A stretch of 64,000 nt of DNA from Dastarcus helophoroides (taxonomy: Eukaryota; Arthropoda; Insecta; Coleoptera; Bothrideridae): assembly GCA_028583605.1 (NCBI GenBank), contig CM053326.1, positions 37,293,931 to 37,357,930 on the forward strand, given 5' to 3'. This document shows, piece after piece, positions 1 through 13,800 of this stretch. The first letter of the stretch is position 1, and every line of letters starts with the position of its first letter. The notes below the pieces were generated by a model. It ran no database searches and was not told the DNA's origin. It saw only the letters and a program-made list of their open reading frames with translations. A program made the position numbers and the translations under genes.

Positions 1-81
1 ACTGGCTTATCTTTTTTTTTAACTGAAACCTCGAATTTTGATATTTGTATTTTTATTCCTTTTTCTTCGATAATCTTTATT

Positions 82-118
82 ATTGAAATACAAATCTTGT
101 CCCCTGAAACCAAGAAAG
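82..118. repeat. Palindromic retroposon family 1, fragment
   Basis: Matches the outer arm of family 1 (ATTGAAATACAAATCTTGTC, then CCCTGAAACCAAGAAAG) seen in full at 1787-2018. A further scrap of its A-tailed end, ending GTCTGTTCCACCAAA, lies at about 675-698. Confidence 0.75.
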
Positions 119-1786
119 GAACAGTAGTCACCAAGAGTTCGACCCACAAGTGTAGTTCAATGCCGGAAGGGGTATTAGCCCTCGGAGTAGTTGTTTCTTG
201 TGGATAGGGCTTCAAATATATAAATTTTTACCGCAGTAAATTATTGATGAAACGTTTATTCATGTTAAACATTTTTTTATATTTTTTAAAATTTTTATTT
301 TTAAGAATTTCTTCCTCATTGTTCATTTTCCATGTTATGCACTGTTGACGAGCTCAAATGTGAGCGAAACATCGATGTCCAGTGCTACAACCTTTTTTAT
401 GTATTTTTTCATATTTTTATATTTTCATAATTTATCAAAAAACGAAAATTTTCTTTTTCATATCTAATTTTGGTCTTCTATTTTTTATTTTTCATGTTCT
501 ATGTAAAATAAACTAACCTCTTATTTTGTCAACTGTCATGGGGTGACGTTTTAAATAAATTTAAATATCACGCAGTCATATTTCAAAAACTGTTTGGAAT
601 ATTGTCAACAAACAATAAAAATTTAAATATTTCCAAACTGGGTCGAAGAAATGTTAAATAAAATTAATAAACATAAGGACCAGTCTGTTCCACCAAAAAA
701 AATTTTTATTATTATTTTATTTAATTGTCTTATTCTGCTTAATTTTGTATAACAGGCACCAATGACCAGTGATACCGGGCCTAACCCTTCCGGTGCATTT
801 GTTGCATCCAGGACAGAGGAACGTTTCCCAATTTTATGTCGAGAAGTGAGTCTTGGAAATTCGGTGTGGGGTACACCTCGGATACTTTCCTCGTCAGTGA
901 GAAAAATGTCCACGGGCAGTTAATATTTTTTAGTGACAGTTGAGTGTTGACATCTAAAATATGGTTGGTCTTAAACAAGTTGTAACTGATGCACTTTCTG
1001 AATTTTTGGATTTATCATAAACGATGGCCACATGAACCCAAAATTGAAACCATTTTATTACTTCTAATCATTCTGCCTGGCATAGTAAAGGAGTTAGAAC
1101 CCAAATTAAAATTAAGTTATAATTAGCGAACTGCCACGCATATGGTGAGTTTTCTTGTTAATAAGGATTTATTGATTGTGTGGCTTTGCAGCTTTCATCA
1201 ATATTCCATGACTTTTAAAGTTATCGCAAAGAAGAATTGCCAAGAACCAGCGGTTCACCCGCCTGGCAGTTGGTATCGTCGACCCCGGCAGTTTAAAAAT
1301 GGTATTTAAACAGGTTTCCATTTCATTGGATGTGATTTAGAAGTAGTTAAGTATCTTTGTTTTTCGAATAATCCATTAATCTTGTCCGCTTTATTGAAAT
1401 TTGTTATGCACATTGCATATTCATCAGTAAAACGATAAATCATCCTATAATAGGTGGGTCCGGCTGACAGCCTTATGTAAACAAAGCGAGCAACAATCTT
1501 GCGAGCTTTATTTTAATAAAGGGTTTCTTGTAAACCTGCACGCATCAGTGGCGTGCTCTAAATATTAAAACAGAAACCAAGCAGCAAATTTGCTTATGAC
1601 GTGTACTTTTAACTTTCGTTTTATAGTTTTATGTTCAAATTTAATTAGGCTTTTTTGATTTTCAAGAACTAAAACTCATGATTAGCACAAATAACATTCC
1701 CAAGAGATATCAGTTACGTATTAAACGAATGAAAGCAATTATAATCCAAGGTCGATAATTCTTTTTTTGTTGTTGAGGTGTTCACT

Positions 1787-2018
1787 AATTGAAATACAAA
1801 GCTTGTTCCCTGAAACCAAGAAAGATTAAAAAACACAACAGAGGTTGCTTTAACGCATTTCGATAGCCAAGCTATCATCTTCAGAGGGATACTGAAGATG
1901 ATAGCTTGGCTATCAAAACCTCTGTTGTGTTTTCTTAATCTTTCTTGGTTTCAGGGGACAAGATTTATATTTCAATTTTTGAAGATAACCAAGGACCAGT
2001 CCGTTCCACCAAAAAAAA
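1787..2018 (+). mobile_element. Palindromic retroposon family 1, most complete copy
   Basis: Two arms of about 85-95 bp (about 1789-1884 and 1893-1976) are inverted repeats around a short loop, followed by a single-copy tail AAGGACCAGTCCGTTCCACC and an A8 run. The 12-bp direct repeat GAGGTGTTCACT flanks it at 1775-1786 and 2019-2030. The tail, A run and long target duplication point to insertion by reverse transcription. No coding capacity. It sits in the intron after exon 30. Confidence 0.85.
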
Positions 2019-2549
2019 GAGGTGTTCACTGACAAAAAATCAGTAAAGTTCTGTTAGGAATATATTATTATACCCCTAAAATTAAACAGCTAAATATTGA
2101 AAAATGAATTAATAAAACTAAAATCTCAATCAAAAGAGTAAAATATATTCAATTTTAATTAATTTTAAGGCGTAACATAGACACAACGTTGAAAATATAT
2201 GAAAAAAAGTCATGGGAACTGCCGACAGAAGTGAAGGAAATAACAGTGGCTTTTTTTAATTTTCAAATTAATTGTAGTGTCAAAAATGAACCAAAACTTC
2301 AACTTTTTTTCAAACTTTGGAGGAGTTTATGTCGTCAATTTTCAAGATTTTCTGTATAATTTTTTTTATTTCGAAATATCAATCTTCTGCTCTAACTCTG
2401 AAAAGTGTTTAATAACTCTTTAGTCAGTAACTCAATTTTTTGATTTTTTATAAATATCATGGATACAAGCAAAATTTTATTTTTTGTATTTAAATGATTA
2501 TTTGCTTTTCTTCAAATTTCAAGTATCAATTTTTAGTTTTAAGCTAACA

Positions 2550-4215
2550 TTTCTGCTATAAACTCGAAATTTCGGCTGTATTTTTAACTTTCGAATACTC
2601 CGATTAATTTCGAAATGAATTCTTTCAAAATATAGCGTTTTTTTATAAGTTTACAGTTTTTTGCATTTCTTCTTCAAACCCCCAAGCGACCTGTTGTCCA
2701 AACCTCAATGCATTTTTCAAACTTTCGACCCCAAAAATGAGATTCAACTTGAAATTTCGACTCATTTCTCGAAATTTCAAGTTGAATCTTATTTTTTCTT
2801 GTCGAGAGAGAAATTTCCTCTCTATTCCAAGCTTCCAGGATTGAACTCGAATAGAGAACTTCATTTATTTTTCCTAAAATTTCGCTTAAAATGATGTAAA
2901 TTCTAGAACTTCAATTGGACGAGTTTTGCAGAATGGAACCAACCTCAAAAACAGTTATTGAAAAATCTATAGTTAAAGTTTGACACTTTATATGCTCTAA
3001 ACCCGAAATTTTGATTTTTTGCAGTATTTTTAACTTTCGAATACTTCGATTAATTTCGAAATGAATTATTTCAAAAAATAGCTTTTTTTATAAATTTACA
3101 GTTTTTTGCATTTCTCCTTCAAACTCCCAAACGACCTATTGTCCAAACTTCGTCGCATTTTTCAAAATTTCGACACATTTCTCGAAATTTTAAGTTGAAT
3201 CTCATTTTTTCCTGTCGAGAGAGAAATTTCCACTCTATTCCAAGCTTCCAGGATTGAACTCGAATAGAGATCTTCATTTATTTTTCCTAAAATTTCGCTT
3301 AAAGTTTTGTAAATTCTTGAACTTCAATTGGACGACTTTTTTCAGAATGGAACCAACCCCAAAAACAGTTATTGAAAAATCGATAGTTAAAGATTGACAC
3401 TCTATATGCTATAAACTCGAAATTTTGATTTTCGGCAGTATTTTTAAATTTCGAATACTTCGATTATTTCGAAATGAATTCTTTCAAAATATAGCTTTTT
3501 TTAAATAAATTTATAGTTTGTTGTATTTCTCCTTCAAATTCCCAAGCGACCTGTTGTCCAAACTTGGACGCATTTTTCAAAATTTCGATCCATTTCTCGA
3601 AACTTCAAGTTGAATCTCATTTTTTCCTGTCGAGAGAGAAATTTCCACTCTATCCCAAGCTTCTCGGATTGAACTCGAATAGAGAACTCGAACTCGCTTA
3701 AAATGTTGTAAATTCTAGAACTTCAATTGAACGAGTTTTGCAGAATGGAACCAACCTCAAAAACAGTTATTGAAAAATCTATAGTTAAAGTTTGACACTT
3801 TATATGCTATAAACCCGAAATTTTGATTTTTTGCAGTATTTTTAATTTTCGAATACTTCGAGTAATTTCGAAATGAATTATTTCAAAAAATAGCTTTTTT
3901 TTTATAAATTTACAGTTTTTTGCATTTCTCCTTCAAACTCCCAAGCAACCTGTTGTACAAACCTTAACGTATTTTTCAAAATTTCGACTCATTTCTGAAA
4001 ATTTCAAATTGAATCTCATTTTTTCTTGTCGAGAGAGAAATGTCCACTCTATTCCAAGCTTCCAGGATTGAACTCGAAGAGATAACTTCATTTATTTTTC
4101 CAAAAATTTCGCTTAAAATGTTGTAAATTCTAGAACTTCAATTGGACGACTTTTTGCAGAATGGAACCAACCCCAAAAAACAGTTAATGAGAAATTGATA
4201 GTTAAAGTTTGACAC
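2550..4215. repeat. Tandem array of about four 400-440 bp units
   Basis: The block containing AACCCGAAATTTTGATTTTT, then CAAACTCCCAAGCGACCTGT, TGTCGAGAGAGAAATTTCC and GCAGAATGGAACCAACC recurs with unit starts near 2558, 3001, 3415 and 3812. The ORFs at about 2643-2894 are artefacts of the repeat. It is within the intron after exon 30. Confidence 0.85.
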
Positions 4216-4429
4216 TAATGTATACATTACCTTAAAATACATATTGACTAATTTTGAGTCAAAATATGTGTAGAGAATGTTTTTTACTGGCACTTTATCA
4301 AAAATATTGTATCTGCTGAAACTTTACGTTTTTGTGAGTTGATCCTTTCTTGCAAACTAAAACTTCTTGTACATTACTGCACAAGAGAAAGTCAAAGATA
4401 AAGGCAAATGGTAGCATTTCAAAAAGTAA

Positions 4430-6480
4430 AATTTTGAGAATCAGTTCGAAATTTCGAAAAACATAAATTTCGATAAAAAAGCCAAAATTTTTTGAAATAT
4501 TAAATATTCAAATATGAGATAAAAATCCAAACTTTAAGAAAGGAATCAAAAAAGCCTTTCTTTAAAAATCCAGTAAAAATAAAATTTCTGGAAATTCATA
4601 TTCTAAAGGGTGGACGATTAAAAAAATCCCTATGCTAAGAAAAAAAGAGAAAATCGAGACAAATGCGGAATTTTTCAGAGAACGTTAAGGAAAAAAGGCG
4701 AATTTTGCAAATTAAGTCGAAATGTAAAAAGAATTAATTTAAAAAACCAGTCGAAATCCCGAGGAAAAAAAAATCGAGAAAAAAATGAAATTTTTGCACA
4801 GAAATCCAAGAAGTAGATTTTTCAGAATAAAATCAAAATCAACAAAAAGGCCAAATATTAAAAAAAAAGTTATTGAAAAGTCCGAAAAAGACAAATTTCA
4901 AGGTAAATATAAATCTTAAAAAAAAATGGAGATTTCGCATTGAAGGTAAAATTTTGCGCAAATATAAGCAAATTTTGAAAATAAAATTCTCTAGCGGATA
5001 ATTTGACTCGATATCTTAATTTATTATTTTACAATACGATTTTTTTTTATTTTGACTTTTTCAAAAATTTTAACTTTTGTAAAAATTTCAACATTTTCGA
5101 AAATTTCGACTCTTTTGTTGCCTTTCAAACATATACTTTTTTTTAAATTTCTATTGACTTTTCAATTTTTTAAAATTTTCCATATTTTTTTAAAAATCAT
5201 GTTTTAAATTTTTAAAAAAGTCGAAATTTTCATAAAAAGTAAACATTTTCAGTAGTCAAGATTTAAAAAAGGTGTGAATTTTGAAGAAAATCGAAATTTT
5301 GAAAAGTACTAAAAATATTCGAAATGGTAAATTTTCAAAAAAAGCTAATTTTCAAAAAAAATAGTCAAAATTCCGTAAAAAGGACAATTTTCGAGGAAAA
5401 TAGGAAATTTTGAAAAAAAAATGAATATTTCGCGTTGAATGTAGAGTTTTGAGAAAATATAGTCACATTTTAAGAATACACTTTACAAAAAAGTCGTACT
5501 TCAAGGAAAAAGTTAAGATAAAGCTTGCTGTAATTTCGAAAATAAATGTAACTTAAGACGTTTTCCAATAAAGACAAATTTCGAGGAAACAATCGAGGCT
5601 TCAGAAAAAACACATCGAAATTACGAGAAAAAGATGAAATTTTCGAGGACAAGTTCAATAAAAATTCGAAGTTCCTTACAGTTCAATTTTGTCGAAATTG
5701 CGAAAACTGAACGAGAAAAAAATCGAGGCTTTAGAAAAAACACATCGAAATTACGAGAAAAAGATGAAATTTTCGAGAACAAACTCAATAAAAATTCCAA
5801 ATTCCTTACAGTTCAATTTTGTCGAAATTGCGAAAACTGGACGAAAAAAAAATGGAGGCTTCAGAAAAAACACATCGAAATTACGAGAAAAAGATGACAT
5901 TTTCGAGGACAAATTCAATAAAAATTCGAAATTCCTTACAGTTAAATTTTGTCGAAATTGCGAAAACTGGACGAATTTTCAGAAAAAGTCGAAATTTGCT
6001 GGCTGATTTATTGTCTTTTGAGTGTTCAAACCAGAGGGAGATGAGCCCTCCACCCTGTCCAGATGGCTGCCAAAATATTGAGAAACAAGCTGAAATTTCC
6101 AAAAAGTTGGTTTAAGAGAGAAATTCCCAAAGAAAATATTTGGCCGAATTTTTGCCCTTATATAAAAATTGAAAATTTCAACAAATATTTTTCAAAAATT
6201 TTACTTTTTTATTAAATGATTTGGCAAATTTTCAGAAAAAGGAAAACTTTGATAAACCAATCAAAATTTATATCGGATTTTAAGAAAAGTCGAATTTTGA
6301 GGAATAGTGAAATTTGGAAAAAAGAAACCCAAGAATTTCAAAATTTTGAGAAAGTCAGATTTTGATAATAGGTGCCAAATTGTAAGAACAAATTCGACAT
6401 TATAAAGAAAATATATTTTTTTTTAAATAGACGGATTTTGAGAAATAAAGTCTTCATTTAGAGAAAATGTCGAAATTTTT
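4430..6480. repeat. AT-rich array, GTCGAAAT orientation, with a 130-bp tandem
   Basis: Degenerate A/T runs around GTCGAAATTT. From about 5590 to 5985 a roughly 130-bp unit (GAGGCTTCAGAAAAAACACA, TCGAAATTACGAGAAAAAGA) is repeated three times. Several 60-105 codon ORFs here arise from the repeat in different frames and have no other support. Confidence 0.8.
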
Positions 6481-7748
6481 CAACTCATTCAACTGAATCG
6501 TTCTTCGATTAACAGATGCTGCTAGGTTTTAGAATGGGACTTGGTTCTTTTTTGCAACAAAGATTAATACTTCTTCTGAACTACATGCTAAAAATTTAAT
6601 GTTTAAAAATTTGTGGCTTGGTTCCTTTCTGCAAAGAGCCGTCCAATTATAAACGAATTTTTCTTTAACATATTCATTGTAAACATGAGCGATAACTGCT
6701 TCTTAAAATTTAAACTCACTATTGACAATTTGACAGTAAATTCAAAATTTGAACTTTCTATAAAAATTTTGGTATTTATTTTAACAAAATTTTGAAAAAG
6801 GTTCTTTGAAAACTTCAAATATTTTTTTATTTTCTATCTAATCGTGAAATATCGATATTTTTTCCAAAGTTTAAAATTACAAATTCCATGTTGTTTCGCA
6901 AGTTTGGCGAAACTTTTCCTTAAAATGTCCACTGTAAACATGAATGACGTTTTTACTTTTTCCCAAAATTTAAACTCAATACTGATATAGTTTCAAGTTA
7001 CAATGAGATTGAGAAATGTCAACAATGAAATGTTTTATCGTTCTCTTCTAATCAAATACCACGAACATTAAAATAAAATCAATATTTAAAAGAAAAGGTG
7101 TCCACAAGTTACTTCTCTATTGTGCATTAAATATATGTGACTTTAAGTTAGCACTACATCATCCATGTTAACTGACAAAAACACAAAAATTTTAAAAGAA
7201 CATCAACCAAAAATACTTTAAAAGGTCAGAATAAAACAAAACAGAATTGATAAATTAACAATATTCATTCTTGGTCTACGTCAATGCATTTATTTATTGT
7301 TAAATAGAGTTTTGGAATTACCAATAGTTTAACCAATTCCAAGAAGTATGAAGTAAGGGTTAAGAATGTCAAAATAATTAGTTGCATATTATAACTACTG
7401 TGGCTACGCCACTGGTAAGACTACAGCGTTTTAAACTTACCTTGGCCACGTTCGCGAGTAATTACACGCAATTAAAATAAAGTCAATCTTTCGTAATGCA
7501 TACGGTGGATTAATTTAAAAAATGAGGCGAGTGGCATCCACCACAAGTCGTACAAAAGCGCCACAATACAATATATTTTACGTGGAAAACGAGCTTAATT
7601 ATATAGTCCGACTACTTGAATTATACCTTTTTCTGGACCAGCACGAGACCAGTAATTAACTGACATGATAGGGAAACGTGATAACAAAAAGGTTCCTCAG
7701 TTCTTAGAATAAGCACTTCCGTTCGATATATAAAAAAAGAGGACTTAC
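6481..7748. other. Intron sequence, no gene recognised
   Basis: AT-rich, less repetitive than its left neighbour. Between 6530 and 6680 there are diverged copies of a GGTTCCTTTCTGCAAAG motif that also occurs near 21480, 25370, 26100 and 26290. I found no neurobeachin exon here. Confidence 0.5.
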
Positions 7749-7885
7749 CTCGGTGTCGATTTTGCGAAATTCTTCGTCGTCTTCATCAACCTCGAAGTAG
7801 AGTTCCGTCGATGTGATGGAAACCGTACCGGGTGCCACAATACCAGGCGCTATCAGCTTCGCTTTCGTGCTTATGTTCACAGGAC
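7749..7885 (-). CDS. rg: Neurobeachin exon 30 of window (start of PH-BEACH domain)
   Basis: 137 nt, phase 1 to 0. It codes for [40 protein letters not shown] and RKIDTE, the first strands of the PH-like domain that packs against BEACH. The acceptor is AACTTTCAG and the donor is GTAAGTCC. The next family exon (starting about YAEGLHGKW in flies) was not found between 1 and 7748, so that intron is at least 7.7 kb. Confidence 0.97.
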
Positions 7886-10800
7886 CTGAAAGTTCTTTTT
7901 TAATGAATTGTAAGATTGTGATAAATAGTTTTTAAATGCTAACCGCCGGCCGCGACTTAGATTTTAGATGTGGAAACATTTTTTGTGTTATAACAATTTT
8001 TGACAATCATATGAAACCATCTGTTACTGGCGATTTCATCCGCGGAATTAGTACCTTTGTAACGATATGAGCTGTCGGTGGCAAAATCAAATTTATAGAT
8101 ACTAGCTGTCGTGTCACTCGATCCCATTCACTATTATCAAAGCCACTATTTTCTTTATCATGATTAAATCAATCAATTTTTTTAAAAATGTCAAGATTTT
8201 TCCAAAATATCGATTTTTTTTGAAATTTTTCTTTTTGAATGTCCCTTTAGTCCAGTATCTCTTGAAGATGACACCTTGGCTGTCGAAACGCGTTAGAGCA
8301 ACGTTTGTTGTGTTTTTTAATCTTTCTTGGTTTCAGGGGACAAGTTCTGTATTTCAATTTTTGAAGATAACCAAGGACCAGTCCGTTCCATCAAATGTCC
8401 CTTTTCGCAAGATTTCGACTTTTTCCAAAATTTCGATCTTTTTGAAAATTTAGACTTTAACTTTCGACTTTATTTACAAACCTTAGACTTTTACAAAATT
8501 CCACTTTGAATATTTTGATTTTTGTAAATGATCAGATTTTTAAAATTTTGAATTTTTTGAAAGGGCCAGTTTTTTGAATGATTAAATTTTTCTCAAAATT
8601 TCGACTGTATTTCAAAATTTCGACTTTTTTATCAATATCCAAATATTATTTAAATGAAATTTTGAATAAGATCAACACTTTTTTCAAAATTTCAACTATC
8701 CAAAATTTCGACTTTTTCAAAATTTAAAAATTTCGATCTTTCTGATAATTTTAATTATTTCAAAATCTTGCTTTTTGAAAATTTCAGATTTCTGAAAATT
8801 TGACAATGAAAAGTCTTGATAAAGCCAAATTTTTTGAAAGGTTGGATTTTGTTAAAATTTCGATTTTATATCAAAATTTAGACTCTTTAAATTTTGGCTT
8901 CTTCTCAAAATTTGACTTTTTTTAAGGATTTTTGGCCCCCGAAATTTTAAGTTATTTCAAAGTTTTTCTTTCTTTGAAAACCTCCCTTGTTAAGTTTTCA
9001 CTTTGTCAAAAATGTTTGTTTTCGAATTATTGATTTTTTTCAAAATTTCGACTTTTCTGGTAATTTTGACCCTTCTTTCATATTTGTACCTTTCAAAATA
9101 TATTTCCATCTTTTAAAACTAAACGATTTTTCAAAATTTTGATTAAATTTAACAAAGTGGTCGAAATTTTTTCAAAATTAACTTTTTTTAAATTTCGACT
9201 TAAAAATTTTGATTTTTCTGATAATTTCGATTATTTCACAATTTTGCTTCTTGAACATTTTAGATTTCTTTGAAAATTTGACAATGAAAAGTTTTGATAA
9301 AGTCAAATTATTTGAAAGGTTAGATTTTGTCAAAATTTCGATTTTATTTCAAAATTCACTCTTTAAATTTCGACTTCTTGTTAAAATTGGACTTTTTTAA
9401 GAACTTTTGACTTTTTTCAAAATTTCGACTCTTGAAAATTTTGATCCTTCTGATAATTTCAATTATTTAAAAATTTTGCTTTTTAAAAATTTCAGTTTTT
9501 TTTGAAAATTTGATAACCAAAAGCCAAATTTTTCGTAAGGTTAGATTTTGTCAAAATTTCGATTTCATTTCAAAATTTAGACCCTTTAAATTTCGACTTA
9601 TTGTCAAAATTGGACTTTTTAAGGACTTTTACCTCCCAACATTTTAATTTATTTGAAAGTTTTTCTTTCTTTGAAAACTTCTTTTGTTAAGTTTCCACTT
9701 TATCGAAAAGTTTTGTTTTCCAAATATTTACTTTTTTCAAAATTTCGACTTTTCTGGTAATTTTGGCACTTCTTCCATATTTGTACCTTTCAAAATGTCT
9801 GATTTTTTGAAAATTTTAAAATATTTCCATTTTTTAAAACTAAACGATTTTTCAAAACTCTGACTATTTTTGAAGTGTTCAATTTTTTTAAATTTCGAAT
9901 TGTTTTAGAGATTTTGTATTCCCAAAAATGTTGGCTTTGGTTTTTTTCAAAACTTAGATGTTTCAATATTTTTAAAAGTTTAAACTTTTTTGCAACTGTT
10001 GGCCCTAAAATTTCAACTCTGAAAATTTCGACTACTCTCAATATTTCAATTTTTTTTGGAAATTTGTAACTTCTTGGAAATTGTGCCCAGTTCCAAATTT
10101 TTAGCTTCGGTTGGATATTTTGTTTTTTCAACATTTCATCATTTTTGCAAACTTTTGATTTTTTTTTGGAAATATTTCGATTTTATTTGAAATTTTGCTT
10201 TTTTAAATTTTTTTATTTTGTGCTAAATTTCTAATTTTTCTGAAAATTTTGCAATTTTTGGTCATACTTGGACTATTTTTTAAAAATATTAATATTTTCT
10301 TTTTAAAATTTCGACTTTTTAAAAATTTTAACTTTTTTCAAAATTTCGACTTAAAAATTTCGATCTTTCTGATAATTTAAATCATTTCAAAATTTTGCTT
10401 TTTGAAAATTTCAGATTTCTTTGAAAACTTGACAATGAAAAGTCTTGATAAAGCTAAATTATTTGTAAAGTTAGATTTTGTCAAAATTTGATTTTATTTC
10501 AAAATTTAGAATGTTTAAATTTTGACCTCTTGTCAAAAGTGGACTTTTTTAAGGACTTTTGACTCCCAAAATTTTAAGTTATTTCAAAGTTTTTTCTTTG
10601 AAAACCTCTTTTGTTAAGTTTCCACTTTGCCGAAAATTTTTGGTTTCCAAATATTATTTTTTTCAAGATTTCGACTTTTTTGGTAATTTTAGCACTTCTG
10701 CCATATTTGTACCTTTCAAAATGTCTGCTTTTTTCAAAATTTATAATATTTCCATTTTTTAAAACTAAACGATTTTTCAAAATTTTGACTATTTTTGAAA

Positions 10801-13800
10801 TTTCGAATTGTTTTAGAGATTTCGTCATTTTTTTATATTCCCAAAAATGTTGGCTTTGGTTTTTTTCAAAACTCATATGTCTCAATACTTTTAAAAGTTT
10901 AAACTTTTTTTTGTAACTTTCGGCCCTAAAATTTCGAATAATTTCAATATTTCAATTTTTGTTTGGAAATTTGTAACTTCTTGAAAATTGTGCCCAGTTC
11001 CAAATTTTTAGCTTCGGTTGGATATTTTGTTTTTTCAACATTTCATCATTTTTGCAAACTTTTGATTTTTTTTGGAAAAATTTCGATTTTATTTGAAATT
11101 TGCTTTTTTAACATTTTTTGAGTTTCGTGCTAAATTTCCAATTTTTCTGAAAATCTTATAATTTTTGGCCATATTTAGACTATTTTTTCAAAATATTAAC
11201 ATTTTCTTCTTAAAATTTCGACTTTCTTACTGAAAATCTCGACAAGTTTTAAAAAATGTTAATTTGTTACAAAATATCTCCATTAAAAATTTTGTTTTTT
11301 TTTTTAATGGTTGACTCTTTTGAAAAATTTAACAATTCAGAATTTGAACCTTTCTTTTTGAAAATTTTAACTTTTCTAATAATTTTGGCTTTTCTTCAGT
11401 ATTTGGACTTTTTGAAAATTTTATTGAAAATTCATCATTTTTTTTTAAATCTTGACTTTTTTTCACATTTTAACTATTTTTGGCCTTATAGAGCATTTTT
11501 CAAAAGCACGCCTTCTTAAAAATTTCGCTATTTTTTTTCAAATTCTCAAATTTTTTGAAAATGTTGACTTTTGTGCATAATTTTTTCTAAATTTTGACCT
11601 CTTTGAAAATCTTACTTTTTATTTATTTTATTTTTTCCTCGAAAGTCATCTTTTTCCCGAAATGTTGATCTTTTTCCTTAAATTATCCTCTTTCCTAAAA
11701 TTTGAATTTTTCTCAAAAATTCGTCTTTTCTAAATTTTGACTATTCTCGAAATTCTACTTTTCGGTTTTTGCTTTCAAAAATCGCCCTTCTTTGAAATTT
11801 CTCCATTTTTCATAATCGCTTTTTCTGAAAGATGATTTGTCGGAAATTTTAAATTGTCTCAAAAATTTGCAAAAAGTTTTCAATTTCGAGAAAAACTCCA
11901 AACTTGTAGTTTTATAAATAAAATATTTTGCTTTTAAATATTTAAATTATTATTTGATTTTGATTTTTTTTTCTTTTATTAAAAAGTTATTTTGAACTTT
12001 TTATTATTTTGAATATCCATCTTTAAATGTTATCTTAAATAGTTATTGAAAATTGACGCCATTGTTTCAAAATAGAATTCTGATAATTTATTTTGAATTA
12101 TTTGTTTCATATGAACATCGAAATTGTGAAAAATTCTAAAGATATATAATGACGCAAATATCTTCCCACATTTAAAATTTACGCGGACGAAGTTGTGGCC
12201 GTTAGATATTTATAAAATCGTCGATATTTTTTAAATCTTGTTTCAGGAACGATTCCACTAATTTTCGCTTTCTCAATAACATTTTTATAACAGTAAATGT
12301 TATTTAGAGATTAAATTAAATTCATTTTAACTTTACCGAGTCCTATTTGTGAAGCTAAAATGAATTCAGTATCAGTCACTTCCAGTCAAGTGTTCAAAAT
12401 GAAAAAGAATATTAGAGACCTTTACAATATCTTCATAAAAATACCTAAACCAAAGCAGATAGTTATTTGTGAGCTTCACCTACCAGTTAAGTCATTGTCT
12501 AATTCTCTGTCATCTACCAAAAGTTCGCTGTCATCCATAAGATCATTATTCTGTATTTGTTGCTGACTTCTGGTGGCTGCTAAATGAGCATGAAACTCTT
12601 CTCTAGCCTAAAAGTGTAACCAACATAAAATATTGTTATCATAAATATCCTAAAATGCAACTAACTTGAAGAATGGCATCCTCGGGCGCTCCGTGCTCAA
12701 TGGCTGCCTTCAAACTAGCTTCAGGGTGCGTAGTACCCAGCGGATTATGCACAAAACGTTTTCGCCTGCGGGCGTCATCCTCCCATGCATCAAGCTTCCA
12801 AAATTCGCACAATCTAAGCAAAATAATTTCAAATTAAGTTATGTACACAACAAAAAGTAGAACGTAATACTTTGTGGAATTGGGATCCTTGTAACCCCAA
12901 GCTCCGTGTTTGTTTGACATTATATTCCGCACTTTCTCTAGAAGTCGACTGGCAATAACATTATCCCTTCTTCTGGCAGCTGTTATCAAGTGGTCACACA
13001 TTCTTTCCTCTTCTTTTCTATCCAATAGGGATTGGGCGCATTGCGACTAATAACAATTCGTTAGACAGTCTTGGTAACATTTTTGGCAACTTACCTCAAA
13101 ATCGGCATGTTTTAACACGTCGTCAGCTCTCATCCTGTTGAGGATGAATTCTGCTTCGTTCGCTACGCGTACAATGTGGTCTTTCATGGCGTGAGATAGG
13201 AGGCGACCTTCGTTAATAAGTTCAATGAAGGCCAAACCCGCGTGTTTCTGTAGGGAATTTTGCCATTCTTGAGAGCAGAGCAACATCACCAGTTCAACAA
13301 CCGAATTACTGTTCTTGAACGTTGTCAAACCTTTGCCCTCCATTAAGAGTTCTTGCCCGTGGGAACCTATTTAGAAAGTTATTTGTATATTTTGAGATTA
13401 CGCCACCTACACGCTTTTCACCCAACAGATATAGTTAGGTTACTTCCGCTAAGAAAAATCTGTAAAAGTTTTATGTTTTTTTCTAGAGTTGCGAATTGTT
13501 AAGTGTACTCGTATACTCGTCTCCGGAGCATTTGTCAAGTATTTCCGGTTAATTGATTAACTTCTCGGATTCTGGCACACTTAACCATTATTCTTCTCTT
13601 ATAACCTTAGCTTGACCCTCACCATACGTACCTAACAAGGTCTTCGACAAAAACGGTGCAAAATCGACCATTATTTCCCTAAGCAGTGGACACACCGATC
13701 CCAAAGCCATTTCCAGCTTCTGCGTCAAAGAGGCTTCTCTAGAGGGTGTTGAGATTGCGATGTGTTCCACCAAGTTTCCAACGGGCAAAGCTTCCGCCCT

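Noticed and set aside
755..856. Exon-like open stretch on the plus strand (acceptor TATAACAG, donor GTGAGTC, 34 codons).
   Set aside because: No family recognised, no partner exon found nearby, and an overlapping open frame exists on the minus strand; likely chance.
5634..6115. Overlapping Lys/Asn-rich ORFs of 87-105 codons.
   Set aside because: They come from three copies of a 130-bp tandem repeat read in different frames, with no initiation context or homology.
7425..7475. Possible minus-strand exon ending GTGGCCAAG before GTAAGTTT.
   Set aside because: A consensus donor is present, but there is no acceptor with a pyrimidine tract and no match to the PH-BEACH continuation.
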